Source: an uncultured Collinsella sp. (GTDB lineage Bacteria > Actinomycetota > Coriobacteriia > Coriobacteriales > Coriobacteriaceae). From it: a stretch of 24,599 bases of DNA. Within the stretch, counting starts at the first letter, position 1, and each line of letters opens with the position of its first letter. The translations under genes were made by a program, and so were the position numbers. Positions 1 through 8,100 of the stretch are shown here, one piece after another. The stretch is from positions 1 to 24,599 of the forward strand of contig USAY01000014.1 of the NCBI GenBank assembly GCA_900552755.1. The letters are read 5' to 3'. The notes under the pieces are model-generated. The model was not told the DNA's origin and did no database searches. It saw only the letters and a list, made by a program, of their open reading frames with translations.

Positions 1-2
1 CG

Positions 3-779
3 TTCGACACCATGCCGCTCGTGGGCGAGGGTACCAAGCCGCGCGTGGGCGTGGTTGGCGAGATCTTGGTCAAGTTCCACCCCACAGCCAACAACCACGT
101 GGTCGACGTTATCGAGCGCGAGGGCTGCGAGGCCGTGGTGCCGGGCCTGCTCGACTTCTTCCTGTACTCCATGAGCAACGCCGAGCTTCAAAAAGACGAG
201 CTGGGAAGCTCTGCCACGGTGCGCGCTAGCATGCAGGCGCTCATTAAGCTGGTGGACTGGATGCGCACGCCGGTGGAGGAGATGCTCGAAAAGTCCCGCC
301 GCTTTGAGGCACCCGAGCGCATCGGCACCATGGCGGACAAAGCCCGCACGGTGCTTTCGGTGTGCAACAACATGGGCGAGGGGTGGCTGCTCACGGCCGA
401 GATGCTCGATCTGATTGACCACGGTGCGCCCAACATCATCTGCACGCAGCCCTTCGCGTGCCTGCCCAACCACGTGGTGGGTAAGGCCGTGATCAAGGAG
501 CTGCGCCGCCAGCATCCCGAGAGCAATATCGTCGCGGTGGACTATGATCCTGGTGCGTCCGAGGTCAACCAGCTCAACCGTATTAAGCTCATGATCAGCG
601 TGGCGAAGGAGAACATGCGCGCCGGTAAGGGCTTTAAGCTCGAGAAGGTGGCGCCGCTCGCGATGGACGAGGTCACCGGCCAGATGCGTGCCCACGACGG
701 CTGCGTGAGCTGCGGACCTGCCAGCGAGGAGGCCGTGGTATCAGTCGCCGAGCGCCTGGGACGCGGCATTAAGAAGTAG
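3..779 (+). CDS. C-terminal part of an acyl-CoA dehydratase activase / 2-hydroxyacyl-CoA dehydratase-like protein (5' end outside window)
   Basis: The reading frame is open from the window edge (first complete codon at base 3) to TAG at 777-779, so only about 258 C-terminal residues are present. The sequence resembles the end of the very long actinobacterial and clostridial proteins that join BadF/BcrA-type ATPase domains to DUF2229 and a 2-hydroxyacyl-CoA dehydratase-like region. The clues are the stretches VGEILVKFHPTANN, VPGLLDFFLYSMSNAE and CTQPFACLPNHVVGKA, followed by an acidic D-Y-D-P-G-A segment and a late CVSCGPASEEA motif whose cysteines could bind a cluster. Activases of this family use ATP to inject an electron into a dehydratase; what this member acts on cannot be told. 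The ATG at 12 is internal. A strong terminator follows, so the next gene is a separate transcript. Confidence 0.75.
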   Translation, partial: FDTMPLVGEGTKPRVGVVGEILVKFHPTANNHVVDVIEREGCEAVVPGLLDFFLYSMSNAELQKDELGSSATVRASMQALIKLVDWMRTPVEEMLEKSRRFEAPERIGTMADKARTVLSVCNNMGEGWLLTAEMLDLIDHGAPNIICTQPFACLPNHVVGKAVIKELRRQHPESNIVAVDYDPGASEVNQLNRIKLMISVAKENMRAGKGFKLEKVAPLAMDEVTGQMRAHDGCVSCGPASEEAVVSVAERLGRGIKK

Positions 780-807
780 TCGGCCTACTTTGGGCTAGAT
801 GTGAGGC

Positions 808-845
808 AAACGGGTGGTAGCCGTACCGGTTATCACCCGTTTTTA
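808..845 (+). terminator. Intrinsic terminator after the activase-like gene
   Basis: AAACGGGTGGTA (808-819) pairs with TATCACCCGTTT (831-842) over 12 bp with one G-U pair. The T-run on the descending arm (840-844) completes a classical rho-independent terminator 29 nt past the stop codon. Confidence 0.85.
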
Positions 846-896
846 CTGGACATATGTTGCGTAAATGACCTTGCAGCAGTCTTCCGTGGGCTCGTA

Positions 897-1025
897 TTTC
901 AGAAGTGCGGTGAAAAACGCGAACCTCCCGAGCACACCGCCTTTTTAGGCTCTCGTGACCTGCGGTTTTGTTGTAAAAAAAGCCGGTCTGGTCGGCGAAA
1001 CTCGATTTTCCCCCGCACTTCCGAA
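897..1025. repeat. Intergenic element with 24-bp imperfect inverted-repeat ends
   Basis: The left arm (897-920, core GAAGTGCGGTGAAAA) is matched by the reverse complement of the right arm (1002-1025, core TTTTCCCCCGCACTTCC), with about 20 of 24 positions identical. The arms are about 80 bp apart. The interior holds short T- and A-runs and no convincing ORF. This element fills most of the 414-bp gap between two genes; the rest of the gap shows only the terminator at 808-845 and a weak dyad, CTTACG (1141) with CGTAAG (1175-1180), just before the next ribosome-binding site. The element could be a MITE-like repeat or a structured transcript. The motif TGCGGTGAAA recurs in the element at 24333. 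Confidence 0.6.
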
Positions 1026-1193
1026 AAAGCGGTCCAGCAGCGCTAAAAGGGGCCTCCAAAATCGAGAGATAATGAACAGGTGTTGCCGTTCGCCGCAAAT
1101 TACCGTCCGTTTATAGAACCCACCTCCAGCGCGCGTCCTCCTTACGGTTGAATAAATACACATCTATGGAATTACGTAAGAGAGGACCGTCCC

Positions 1194-2153
1194 ATGAGCT
1201 ACAAGACCGTTTGTGTTGCCGGCGGCGGCGTGTTGGGAAGCCAGATTGCCTTTCAGGCTGCCTACTGCGGCTTTGATGTAACGATTTGGCTGCGCAGCGA
1301 GGGCAGCATCGGCCGCACCCAGCCCAAGATCGATCATGTGCGCGAGGAGTACATCGCTGCTATCGAGGGCATGGCGGACGGTACTGGCGAGTGGTGCGCC
1401 GGTATCGCCGATAGCGACCAGCCCTTCGACAAGGAAGCGGCACTCGCCGCCGTTGAGCGTGCCTACTCCACACTCAAGCTGGGGCTCGACCTCGCCAAGG
1501 CCGTTGCCGACGCCGACTTGGTCATCGAGTCTATGGCCGAGGACACACAGGCAAAGATCGACTTCTACAAGAAGCTCGCCCCGGTTCTGCCGCAAAAGAC
1601 CGTCATCGTGACGAACTCCTCTACGCTGCTGCCGAGCACCTTTGCCAAGTACACCGGCCGCCCCGAGAAGTACCTGTCGCTGCACTTTGCCAACTCCATC
1701 TGGAAGAACAACATGACCGAGGTCATGGCACAGGACCAAACCGACAAGCGCTATTTCGATGAGCTTGTCGGTTTTGCCAACGACATCCGTATGCTTGCCC
1801 TGCCCGTCAACAAGGAAAAGAACGGCTACTTGCTCAACTCCATGCTGGTGCCGTGGCTGCTTTCGGGTCTTGACCTGTACGTCTCGGGTGTGAGCGACCC
1901 CAAGAGCATCGACCTCGCATGGACGCGTGGTACCGGCGCCCCCAAGGGCCCGTTCCGCGTATTCGATACGGTGGGTATCCAGACGGCGTACAACATCGTC
2001 ATGCAGTATCAGAAGGTCCCGGGCCTGGTAAGTCCGCTGCTCAAAAAGATGATGATGCCCTACAACTTCAAAGCCATGGCATCCGTCCTCAAGAAAATGC
2101 TCGACGAAGGCAAGCTGGGCGAAAGCTCGGGCGAGGGCTTCTTCAAGTACTAA
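1194..2153 (+). CDS. 3-hydroxyacyl-CoA dehydrogenase family protein
   Basis: The protein has 319 residues. It opens with a Rossmann NAD(H)-binding fold: VCVAGGGVLGSQ gives G10-x-G12-x-x-G15. DLVIESMAED and TNSSTLLPST are typical of the NAD-binding domain of 3-hydroxyacyl-CoA dehydrogenases, and a helical C-terminal domain follows with NGYLLNSML and a late GEGFFKY (usually GxGFYxY). Such enzymes reversibly oxidise 3-hydroxyacyl-CoA to 3-oxoacyl-CoA. The usual HFFNP motif around the catalytic His is altered to HFANS (H164), although the downstream Glu (E176) is kept, so the substrate may differ from hydroxybutyryl-CoA. The start is set by the purine-rich AAGAGAGGA at 1178-1186, 7 nt before the ATG. 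The preceding gene belongs to acyl-CoA chemistry too, but a terminator and a 414-bp gap separate them. Confidence 0.88.
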   Translation: MSYKTVCVAGGGVLGSQIAFQAAYCGFDVTIWLRSEGSIGRTQPKIDHVREEYIAAIEGMADGTGEWCAGIADSDQPFDKEAALAAVERAYSTLKLGLDLAKAVADADLVIESMAEDTQAKIDFYKKLAPVLPQKTVIVTNSSTLLPSTFAKYTGRPEKYLSLHFANSIWKNNMTEVMAQDQTDKRYFDELVGFANDIRMLALPVNKEKNGYLLNSMLVPWLLSGLDLYVSGVSDPKSIDLAWTRGTGAPKGPFRVFDTVGIQTAYNIVMQYQKVPGLVSPLLKKMMMPYNFKAMASVLKKMLDEGKLGESSGEGFFKY

Positions 2154-2159
2154 AAAATA

Positions 2160-2186
2160 ATCCGTCGGGGACGGAGGTAAACGGAT
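2160..2186 (+). repeat. Stop-adjacent hairpin with GGGGACGGAGG loop
   Basis: ATCCGT (2160-2165) pairs with ACGGAT (2181-2186), enclosing a loop containing GGGGACGGAGGTAA. It begins 6 nt after the stop codon of the dehydrogenase gene. The loop closely resembles that of the hairpin at 20914 (GGGGACGGGGTAG followed by AAACGG), and more distantly those at 13316, 15580 and 18198. Confidence 0.6.
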
Positions 2187-2240
2187 CATTTTCGGCCGTC
2201 AACAGTGAGAAGATGGACCCAGAAATAGAAAGGAGTGGCA

Positions 2241-2711
2241 ATGGGCCGGCTCGGGCTTTGAGGACAAGTTACTGCAGGCCCAGGGCGATTTTTGCTCAAT
2301 GCGGGCCAGTATAGCGTGACGTATCTGCCAAACGACGAGACGATTGCGACTGGTCGCTACCAGGTGCTGCTGTACGACAACAACTTTGGTGCGGCCGAAA
2401 GCTATCCCAAGTTCGACTGGGGTCAGCTGGGCGCCGCGGTGGTGACCGACTACAGCCGCGGCACGCATTCGTTTGGGTGCATCTTTACAGTGGACGAGAC
2501 GGCGCGCACCTACGAGCTCGAAGACCAGATCGCCGTGCCGTTTTCGGGCTATGTGAGCAGTGCGCAGCGCGTTGGCGATTCGAATAGTATGCTCGTGGCT
2601 TCGGGCCAGGCCAAGACCTTCACCGAGTACGATCGGTACGGTCTGGCCATCACCACCCACGAGATGGAAGCCGAGAAGTACATCTATCGCGTGTACAAGT
2701 ACGAGCTGTAG
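2241..2711 (+). pseudogene. Remnant of an aryl-sulfate sulfotransferase (AssT-like) gene
   Basis: Frame 3 from about 2289 to TAG at 2709-2711 encodes about 140 residues resembling the end of actinobacterial arylsulfotransferases: AGQYSVTYLPN, GRYQVLLYDNNFG, FSGYVSSAQRV and a final YIYRVYKYEL, the last blades of the beta-propeller. A different frame just upstream (2248-2291) reads GSGFEDKLLQAQGDF, which joins naturally to the later part if one base is shifted around the T5 run at 2289-2293. In the later frame a TGA lies at 2259-2261. The N-terminal majority, including the active-site region, is absent because the preceding gene ends at 2153. A good ribosome-binding site (AAAGGAG near 2229-2235) before ATG 2241 yields only a six-residue peptide. 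It is therefore a truncated, frameshifted relic. Family assignment rests on motifs only. Confidence 0.7.
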
Positions 2712-2807
2712 GGCCGCGCTTAGGTTTGACCAATGGAGTATGAAAACACGCCGCTCGCCGATGCCCCCTCCGCGAGTGGCAGCCATATGGTTTGATGTTA
2801 GAAACAT

Positions 2808-2888
2808 ATAGTTGTCGCCAGCCTGCTGGCGACGTTCCCCCTGGTATCGGAGGTTCCAGGTATGTTTCGCGCTCCGTTAAACAACTAT
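2808..2888 (+). other. Candidate branched structured RNA/DNA element
   Basis: An outer inverted repeat, ATAGTTGT (2808-2815) with ACAACTAT (2881-2888), encloses two helices: a perfect 8-bp hairpin GTCGCCAG/CTGGCGAC with a 4-nt loop (2814-2833, sharing two bases with the outer arm) and CCTGG/CCAGG (2840-2860). The layout would fold as a multibranch junction. It lies between the sulfotransferase relic and the next gene, ending 13 nt before its ATG, so it could be a 5' leader structure or a small mobile relic. No T-run follows, which argues against a terminator. Confidence 0.4.
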
Positions 2889-2901
2889 CGGTTGGGCTAA
2901 C

Positions 2902-3351
2902 ATGGGTCGCCGTGCTATTTCGATAACCCTTGCAGTGGTCTGCCTGGCTGTGCTCCTGGGCGCTACAGGGCTGTTTGCTATAAGCCGAGAAACGTCCTAT
3001 ATGCAGGAATGCGCTTCCGAAGGGTTTGCCATTGATGGTTACTATCGGGATGACAAGACGAGTCGGGAAACCCTGGCTTTTCTTGAGGAGGACAACTGTC
3101 GATGGCAGCTGGTCGATCAAGACGGAATCTGCACAGACGGGCAGTTTAAGCGTACGGATGACCCCAACATCCTGATATTAAAGAAGGAAAACGGCGAAAT
3201 ATTTGGTACGGTCCACGTGGCGTATATTTCGCGCCGACGCGATCAGGGCTTGCTCTACCTATTTAGAGATACCAGGGTGACCCGTTTTTATCTGGTGAGT
3301 ACCGGTCCGGCGTTTACGGTGGAGTCTGGCGATGTCGATGCGGACGTCTGA
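2902..3351 (+). CDS. Small membrane-anchored or secreted hypothetical protein
   Basis: The protein has 149 residues and no family I recognise. A basic start (MGRRAIS) precedes one hydrophobic helix (about residues 6-27), read as a signal anchor or signal peptide; there is no lipobox cysteine. The remaining 120 residues are mixed polar and aromatic, with alternating patterns such as RWQLVDQDG, GEIFGTVHVAYIS and RFYLVSTGPAF that suggest a compact beta-rich extracytoplasmic domain. Two cysteines (in QECAS and GICTD) might form a disulfide, and another (DNCRW) is unpaired. The ribosome-binding site is poor (GGTTGGG 6 nt upstream at most), so the start is uncertain, although an in-frame TAA at 2878 leaves little room to move it upstream. 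G+C is lower than in neighbouring genes. It may be co-inherited with the sulfotransferase relic. Confidence 0.6.
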   Translation: MGRRAISITLAVVCLAVLLGATGLFAISRETSYMQECASEGFAIDGYYRDDKTSRETLAFLEEDNCRWQLVDQDGICTDGQFKRTDDPNILILKKENGEIFGTVHVAYISRRRDQGLLYLFRDTRVTRFYLVSTGPAFTVESGDVDADV

Positions 3352-3360
3352 TTCACGGCA

Positions 3361-3382
3361 ATAAAACAGCGAGCGGGGCTCG
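3361..3382 (-). terminator. Probable terminator of the DUF389 gene
   Basis: Read on the minus strand, CGAGC-ccc-GCTCG (3382 to 3370) is followed by CTGTTTTATT. The stem is only 5 bp and lies about 95 nt after the stop codon, so support is moderate. Confidence 0.4.
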
Positions 3383-3476
3383 AGTGTGAACTGCACCCTG
3401 CTATTTGCTCGTGTCCGTATCGCGTCTGTGCCTCGTCGTAGCTTGCGTCCGTGCGAGCATTCATCCCGCGCCGGCA

Positions 3477-4616
3477 TCACTTCACGTCAAATTCCACGCG
3501 ATCGAGCTCGGGCACATTGAGGTCGATGAGCTTGCGGGCGATGTGACGGTCGTGTGCCCCAAGCGCCTCGCCTGTCGTCACATGGGCGACAATCTCGTGC
3601 TCGACGATGCCCTCCTCCTCGCCTTCGGTAGCCGAGGTCTCGACAGCGACGGTGTAGTCCTTAAAGCCTGGCAGCACCGCCGCAAGCTCGCGCGTGGTTT
3701 CGGTGACGCCGTAGCCGTCCTGCACGCCGGCCTGCGCCGAGCCAATGGAACCCGCCGTCATAACGATGCAGGGGATGGCAAAGATTACCGTGCCCACGAT
3801 GATGCGGCGGCGCACCTTGCGCGATAGCTCGTCGACCTCGGCATTTTCCTCGGCAGTCACAATACCGTCGCCGTTGAGGTCGCGCTTGAGCGGCACGCGC
3901 AAAAGAAGCAGAACGGCTTCGGCCGCGAGTGCGATAAAGACCACGTTGATGCCAAACTCGTAAAGCGCCGAGAGAAACAGTGACCCGCTTGCGATGGCGA
4001 TGCCATAGCCCGCCGCACACAGGGGCGGCATGAGCGCGGTCGCCACGGCCACGCCGGCGATGAGCGTGGCGGGTTCCTGGTCGCGCGAGTTGCCCAGGCC
4101 ACCCGCAAAGCCGCCCGCAAGTGCGACGGCAAGGTCCCACACAGTCGGTGTCGAATTGTCGATGATGGCGGCCGTGGTGGTGCCAAGGGGCGAGAGCTTA
4201 AAATACAGCGTGGACGTGATTAGACAAAAAGCCATCTGCAGCACGAGGCCGGCGACGGCCTCGACGGCAATCTCGCGGTCGAGCGTGGCGATGCCGTATG
4301 CCATGGCAAGGACCGAGCCCATGAGCGGACAGATGAGCATGGCGCCCACGATGGCAATGTCCGAGTCGATATCGAGGCCGATGCTCGCGATGAGCATGGC
4401 GATGATGAGGATGCACAGGTGAGAGCCGGTCAGCCGCGCCCCGTTTACAAAGCGCTTGCGAATCACGTGGTAGGGCGCGCGACCCTCGCGAATGTTGAAT
4501 GCCTGCTTTAGAAAGCGGCTTGCGTTCTCCATGGCCTCGCTGTGGGCGGGGCGGATGCCATGGCGCCGATGATGGCGCTCACGCAGTCGCTTGATCTGTT
4601 GCTTGTCGAGTTCCAT
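3477..4616 (-). CDS. DUF389 family membrane protein with an EF-hand loop
   Basis: Read from ATG 4616 (MELDKQQIKRL) the protein has 379 residues. The hydrophobic core carries the DUF389 signature: IGLDIDSDIAIVGAMLICPLMG, ALAGGFAGGLGNSRD and GVAVATALMPPLCAAGYGIA, spread over roughly six membrane segments. The function of the family is not established. After the core, residues 246-257 read DLNGDGIVTAEE, matching a calcium-binding EF-hand loop at positions 1, 3, 5, 6, 8, 9 and 12. One more membrane helix and a 90-residue acidic hydrophilic tail follow. The longer frame upstream to 4742 has a Pro/Cys-rich start with no family character, so I reject it. No strong ribosome-binding site precedes 4616; the next candidate (MENASRFLKQ, with GCGAGG upstream) is also possible. 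The gene stands alone, facing away from the surface-protein gene. Confidence 0.85.
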   Translation of the reverse strand: MELDKQQIKRLRERHHRRHGIRPAHSEAMENASRFLKQAFNIREGRAPYHVIRKRFVNGARLTGSHLCILIIAMLIASIGLDIDSDIAIVGAMLICPLMGSVLAMAYGIATLDREIAVEAVAGLVLQMAFCLITSTLYFKLSPLGTTTAAIIDNSTPTVWDLAVALAGGFAGGLGNSRDQEPATLIAGVAVATALMPPLCAAGYGIAIASGSLFLSALYEFGINVVFIALAAEAVLLLLRVPLKRDLNGDGIVTAEENAEVDELSRKVRRRIIVGTVIFAIPCIVMTAGSIGSAQAGVQDGYGVTETTRELAAVLPGFKDYTVAVETSATEGEEEGIVEHEIVAHVTTGEALGAHDRHIARKLIDLNVPELDRVEFDVK

Positions 4617-4646
4617 GTTTAACTCATTCTGGCACGGGCCGCATAT

Positions 4647-4684
4647 CCCGCCCGTCGCCCTTACTCTACACCGTGGCGGGCGGG
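4647..4684 (-). promoter_or_regulatory. GC-rich dyad in the leader of the DUF389 gene
   Basis: CCCGCCCG (4647-4654) pairs perfectly with CGGGCGGG (4677-4684), 31 nt upstream of the chosen start codon. It could be a leader hairpin or an operator. No effector or regulator is suggested by the sequence. Confidence 0.3.
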
Positions 4685-4921
4685 GTGATAGTTGGATGCC
4701 GGCTGGCAGGGCGGATGACGTCAGAACAAGCGTACATGGCAAACTGGACGCTGCCTCATGAAAATATGATTTACGAACGCCCTCATATGTGTCGAAATTG
4801 TGATGTCATGAGGTGTTAGTTTCAAAAACTTCGCCGGTGACCAATGTTGCGCAACAGAATTCAAAAATCAGCTCCTACATTTTGATGCGTATGGATACAT
4901 CCGTGTCAAAGGGAGAAAACC

Positions 4922-5113
4922 ATGGCAAACTACAGTCCACAACACTTTGAGCCTCGGGCAAAGGCCGTCAACGTCAAGGGCGTTGCTAACCGTGCCGTCG
5001 CAACCGTTTTGACGGCGGGCCTCATCGCTCAGCCGCTCATGTCGCCGCTGGCGGCAATCGCCGCACCGTCAACCGATAACGGCGATTCTGTTCAGGGGGG
5101 GGTAGTTCTGTAG
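4922..5113 (+). CDS. Signal-peptide leader ORF as read (OFF-frame product of the poly-G switch)
   Basis: With the tract as written (8 G), translation from ATG 4922 gives 63 residues and stops at TAG 5111-5113. The product is essentially just the signal peptide of the large surface protein, ending QGGVVL. It is listed separately because it is what this DNA literally encodes; it is probably not a gene in its own right. Confidence 0.6.
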   Translation: MANYSPQHFEPRAKAVNVKGVANRAVATVLTAGLIAQPLMSPLAAIAAPSTDNGDSVQGGVVL

Positions 5114-8100
5114 AGAACACCGTTGCCGCCGGTAACCAAGCGGTCGCAAAGACGGCTGCCCAGCTTGCCGAGGAGTCGGCAAAGCAACTCAAGGCCGCCC
5201 AGGAGGCCTACAACGCCGCCCAGAAGAAGGTTGATGCCGCGGCTCAATCTCAGCAGCAGGCCCAGCAGCACAGAGACCATGCTACAAAGGCCCTAACCGA
5301 TAACGCGACCGAGCAGAACGCAGCGGAAGTCGCCGCGCTTCAGGAGAAGATCGACGAGCTTAAGGCGGCCGTCGACAAGGCCGAGCAACAGCAAAAGAAG
5401 CTGGGCGACCTGAACGACCAGCTCGATCAGGCCAATAAGAGCGTTGCGGACAAGACTCGGGCGCTTGAGGACGCCAAGGCCAAGCAGGGCGAGGCCAAGA
5501 AGGCCCTCGATGACGCCAAGGCCAAGCTCGAGGCCATGGGCATGGATAAATACGAGGCCGCCAAGAAGGCCGTCGAGGACGCGCAGGCAAAGCTCGATGA
5601 CGCCAATAAGGCCGTTGCTACTGCACAGGCCAATCTGGACCAGGCCAAGGCTGCCGAGGCCAGCGCCCAGCAGGAAAAGAAGGACACTGAGGCCGCTCTG
5701 ACTTCCGCCCAGGCCAAGAAGCAGGAGACTGCCGCTGCTCTCGCAGCCGCAACCACCGCGCGCGATAACGCCCAGCAGAAGTTCAACCAGGCGCAGGCCG
5801 CGCTCGATGCTGCCGTTTCGGGTACGGGTGTCGACCTGAGTGCGCTTGAGGCCGCCAAGAACGCTGCTGCTGGTGAGCTCAAGACCGCGCAGGCGGAGCT
5901 CAATGCCGCGACGGATGCCGACGCCACCGCACAGACAAATCTGCAGGCCGCCCAGGTTGCCGCCGCTGCCGCGCAGGAGAAGGTCAACGCCGCCAACGCT
6001 GCTGTGGCATCTGCCCAGTCTGCATACGATGCGGCAAACAAGGAGTACAAAGACGCGGCCAGTAAGCGTGACGCCGCCAAGGCCGCATACGAGAAGGCGC
6101 AGCAGACCGAAGCAGACAAGAAGACCGCGTACGATAAGCTTGTCGAAGTTCGCAAGCAGAAGCGCAGCGAGTGGGAGGCAGCCTGCGCCGCTTCGAACGC
6201 CGCGGAAAAGGCTTATGACGCTGCTAATGCCCAGGTTGAGGCTCTTGAGCAGCAGATTGCCGACCTCAAGTCGAACATGACCGTAGACCAGAATGTCATC
6301 AGCCAGGGTATGTTCGGCTTCATGAACTACATCATCGGAGGCAGCCAGTTCACGGCAACGCAAAAAAAGAATGCCCAAGATGCCGTGTCGATGCTGACTG
6401 GTGCCGAGGACAAGGCCGAATGGTATGACCAGTACGTCGATCAGGACATGTCTCGCGACACCAACCCGCTTTCCCTGGAGCAGATGCGCAACGCCCTGAC
6501 ATATCTCGACACCCAGAACAACCTCCGCAAGGCGAACGGTCAGTCGGCGCTCAGCGTCAGCCTCCGCATGACTGTGGCAGCCGCCCTTAATACATCATAT
6601 TCATCGAACATCTGGGGACACTCGAACTGCTACTGGGACAACGGGGAAAATCTTGCCGGCGGCGGCGGTGCATATACCGGCGGCGAGACCGAGGATACGC
6701 TTGGCTGGCCATATACCGGTCTCTACACCCAGGAGAAAAAGGCATTCGATAAGTACGTCGAACAGTATGGTGACGCACTTGGAAGCCATCGATATGATTC
6801 CTACTATATCTACCAGCACTACTACAGCATCTACAAAGAGTGCGGGCACTATCTCAACATCATCGATGCCGGCACGAAGGCTATCGGCATCGCAACTGGT
6901 AGCGGTAAGAACACCGATTCCGAGGTAACCGTCTTCGATTACAGCGCTTATGACAGTCAGGCTGATTTCACTGTCTCCGAGTTCAAGAAGCTCCTGAACG
7001 ACTACATCGATTCCGCCTACAATGCAGGCGGCACGCAGGAGCAGAAGGAGCAGCTGAAGCAGCTTCAGAATAAGCTGGCAGAGGCGCAGAAGAACTTCGG
7101 CACTGCCAAGAAAGCTTACTTCGCAGCGGTAAATAAGCAGGATGCGGCACAAGACGCCTATACCGCGGCCGACACGGACGTGAACACCGCCAAGGGCGAG
7201 TACGAGAAGGCTAAAGCCGGCACCGCCGCCGCGAAGACGGCATACGACGCCGCCGAAGCCAAACTCAAGGGTATCGACGTCAAGACGCCCCAGACCAAGC
7301 TCGATGCCGCCAAGAGCGAAGCCGCCGCTGCTCAGACTGCTCTCGACAAGGTCAATGCGACGCTCGACGAATGCCAGACGAACGCGTCCAAGGCTTCCGC
7401 TCGCAAGGCGAAGGCACAGGGCGATTACGATGCCGCCAAGGCAAAATCCGACCAGGCCAATGAGGCGTATGACAACGCCACTGCTTCGGTCAAGGACCTT
7501 ACCGCCAAGCGTGACAACGCCAAGGTGGACCTTGCGGACAAGCAGGGCGCCCTTGACAAGGCCAAGAAGGCCGACGGCGCTGCCCAGGCTGACGTTGACA
7601 AGGCTCAGGCCGCAGATGCGCACGCCGCGACCGCTCTTTCGGACGCCAAGCAGGCAGTTGCCGCCAAGACGCAGGCCCTGTCCGACGCACAGGCGAAGGT
7701 CAAGGCCGCCGAGGGCGGGCTGGCCGGCGCAAACAAGGCCTTCGAGCGCTTCGCCGGCGCTCAGAAGGCGGTCGACGACGCCAAGGCCGCCTATGACGCT
7801 GCCGTCGCCGGTGTCGCCGATGCCCAGAAGCAGCTCGAGGCCGCCAACGAAGCCGTCGTCGATGCGAACCTCGAGATCGTCAAGGCCAAGGCCGAGCTTG
7901 CCAACGACGAGGCGCTCAAGGCCGATCTTGAGGCTGTCGACCACAAGGCATCCCTTGCCGCGGGCACGACGGGCAACGAGAAGCTGGTCAAGCTGAACGC
8001 TGCCTACGCTCGCTATAAGGCCGCCGTCGATGCCGCCGCTGGCCTCAAGGCTGCTCTGAGCGATGCCGATGCCAAGCTGTCCGATGCCAACGACGCCTAT

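Noticed and set aside
801..1163. Short open frames on both strands in the 780-1193 gap
   Set aside because: They overlap the terminator and the inverted-repeat element, lack ribosome-binding sites and show no protein-like composition.
1164..2189. 341-residue minus-strand frame opposite the dehydrogenase gene
   Set aside because: Antisense shadow; it covers the hairpin and the promoter region of the real gene.
4847..4881. TTGCGC and TACATT before the surface-protein gene as a promoter
   Set aside because: The spacing is 23 bp, too long for a sigma-70 type promoter; no better pair was seen.
5293..6378. 361-residue minus-strand open frame in the first coiled coil
   Set aside because: Antisense of repetitive GC-rich codons, with no recognisable motif.
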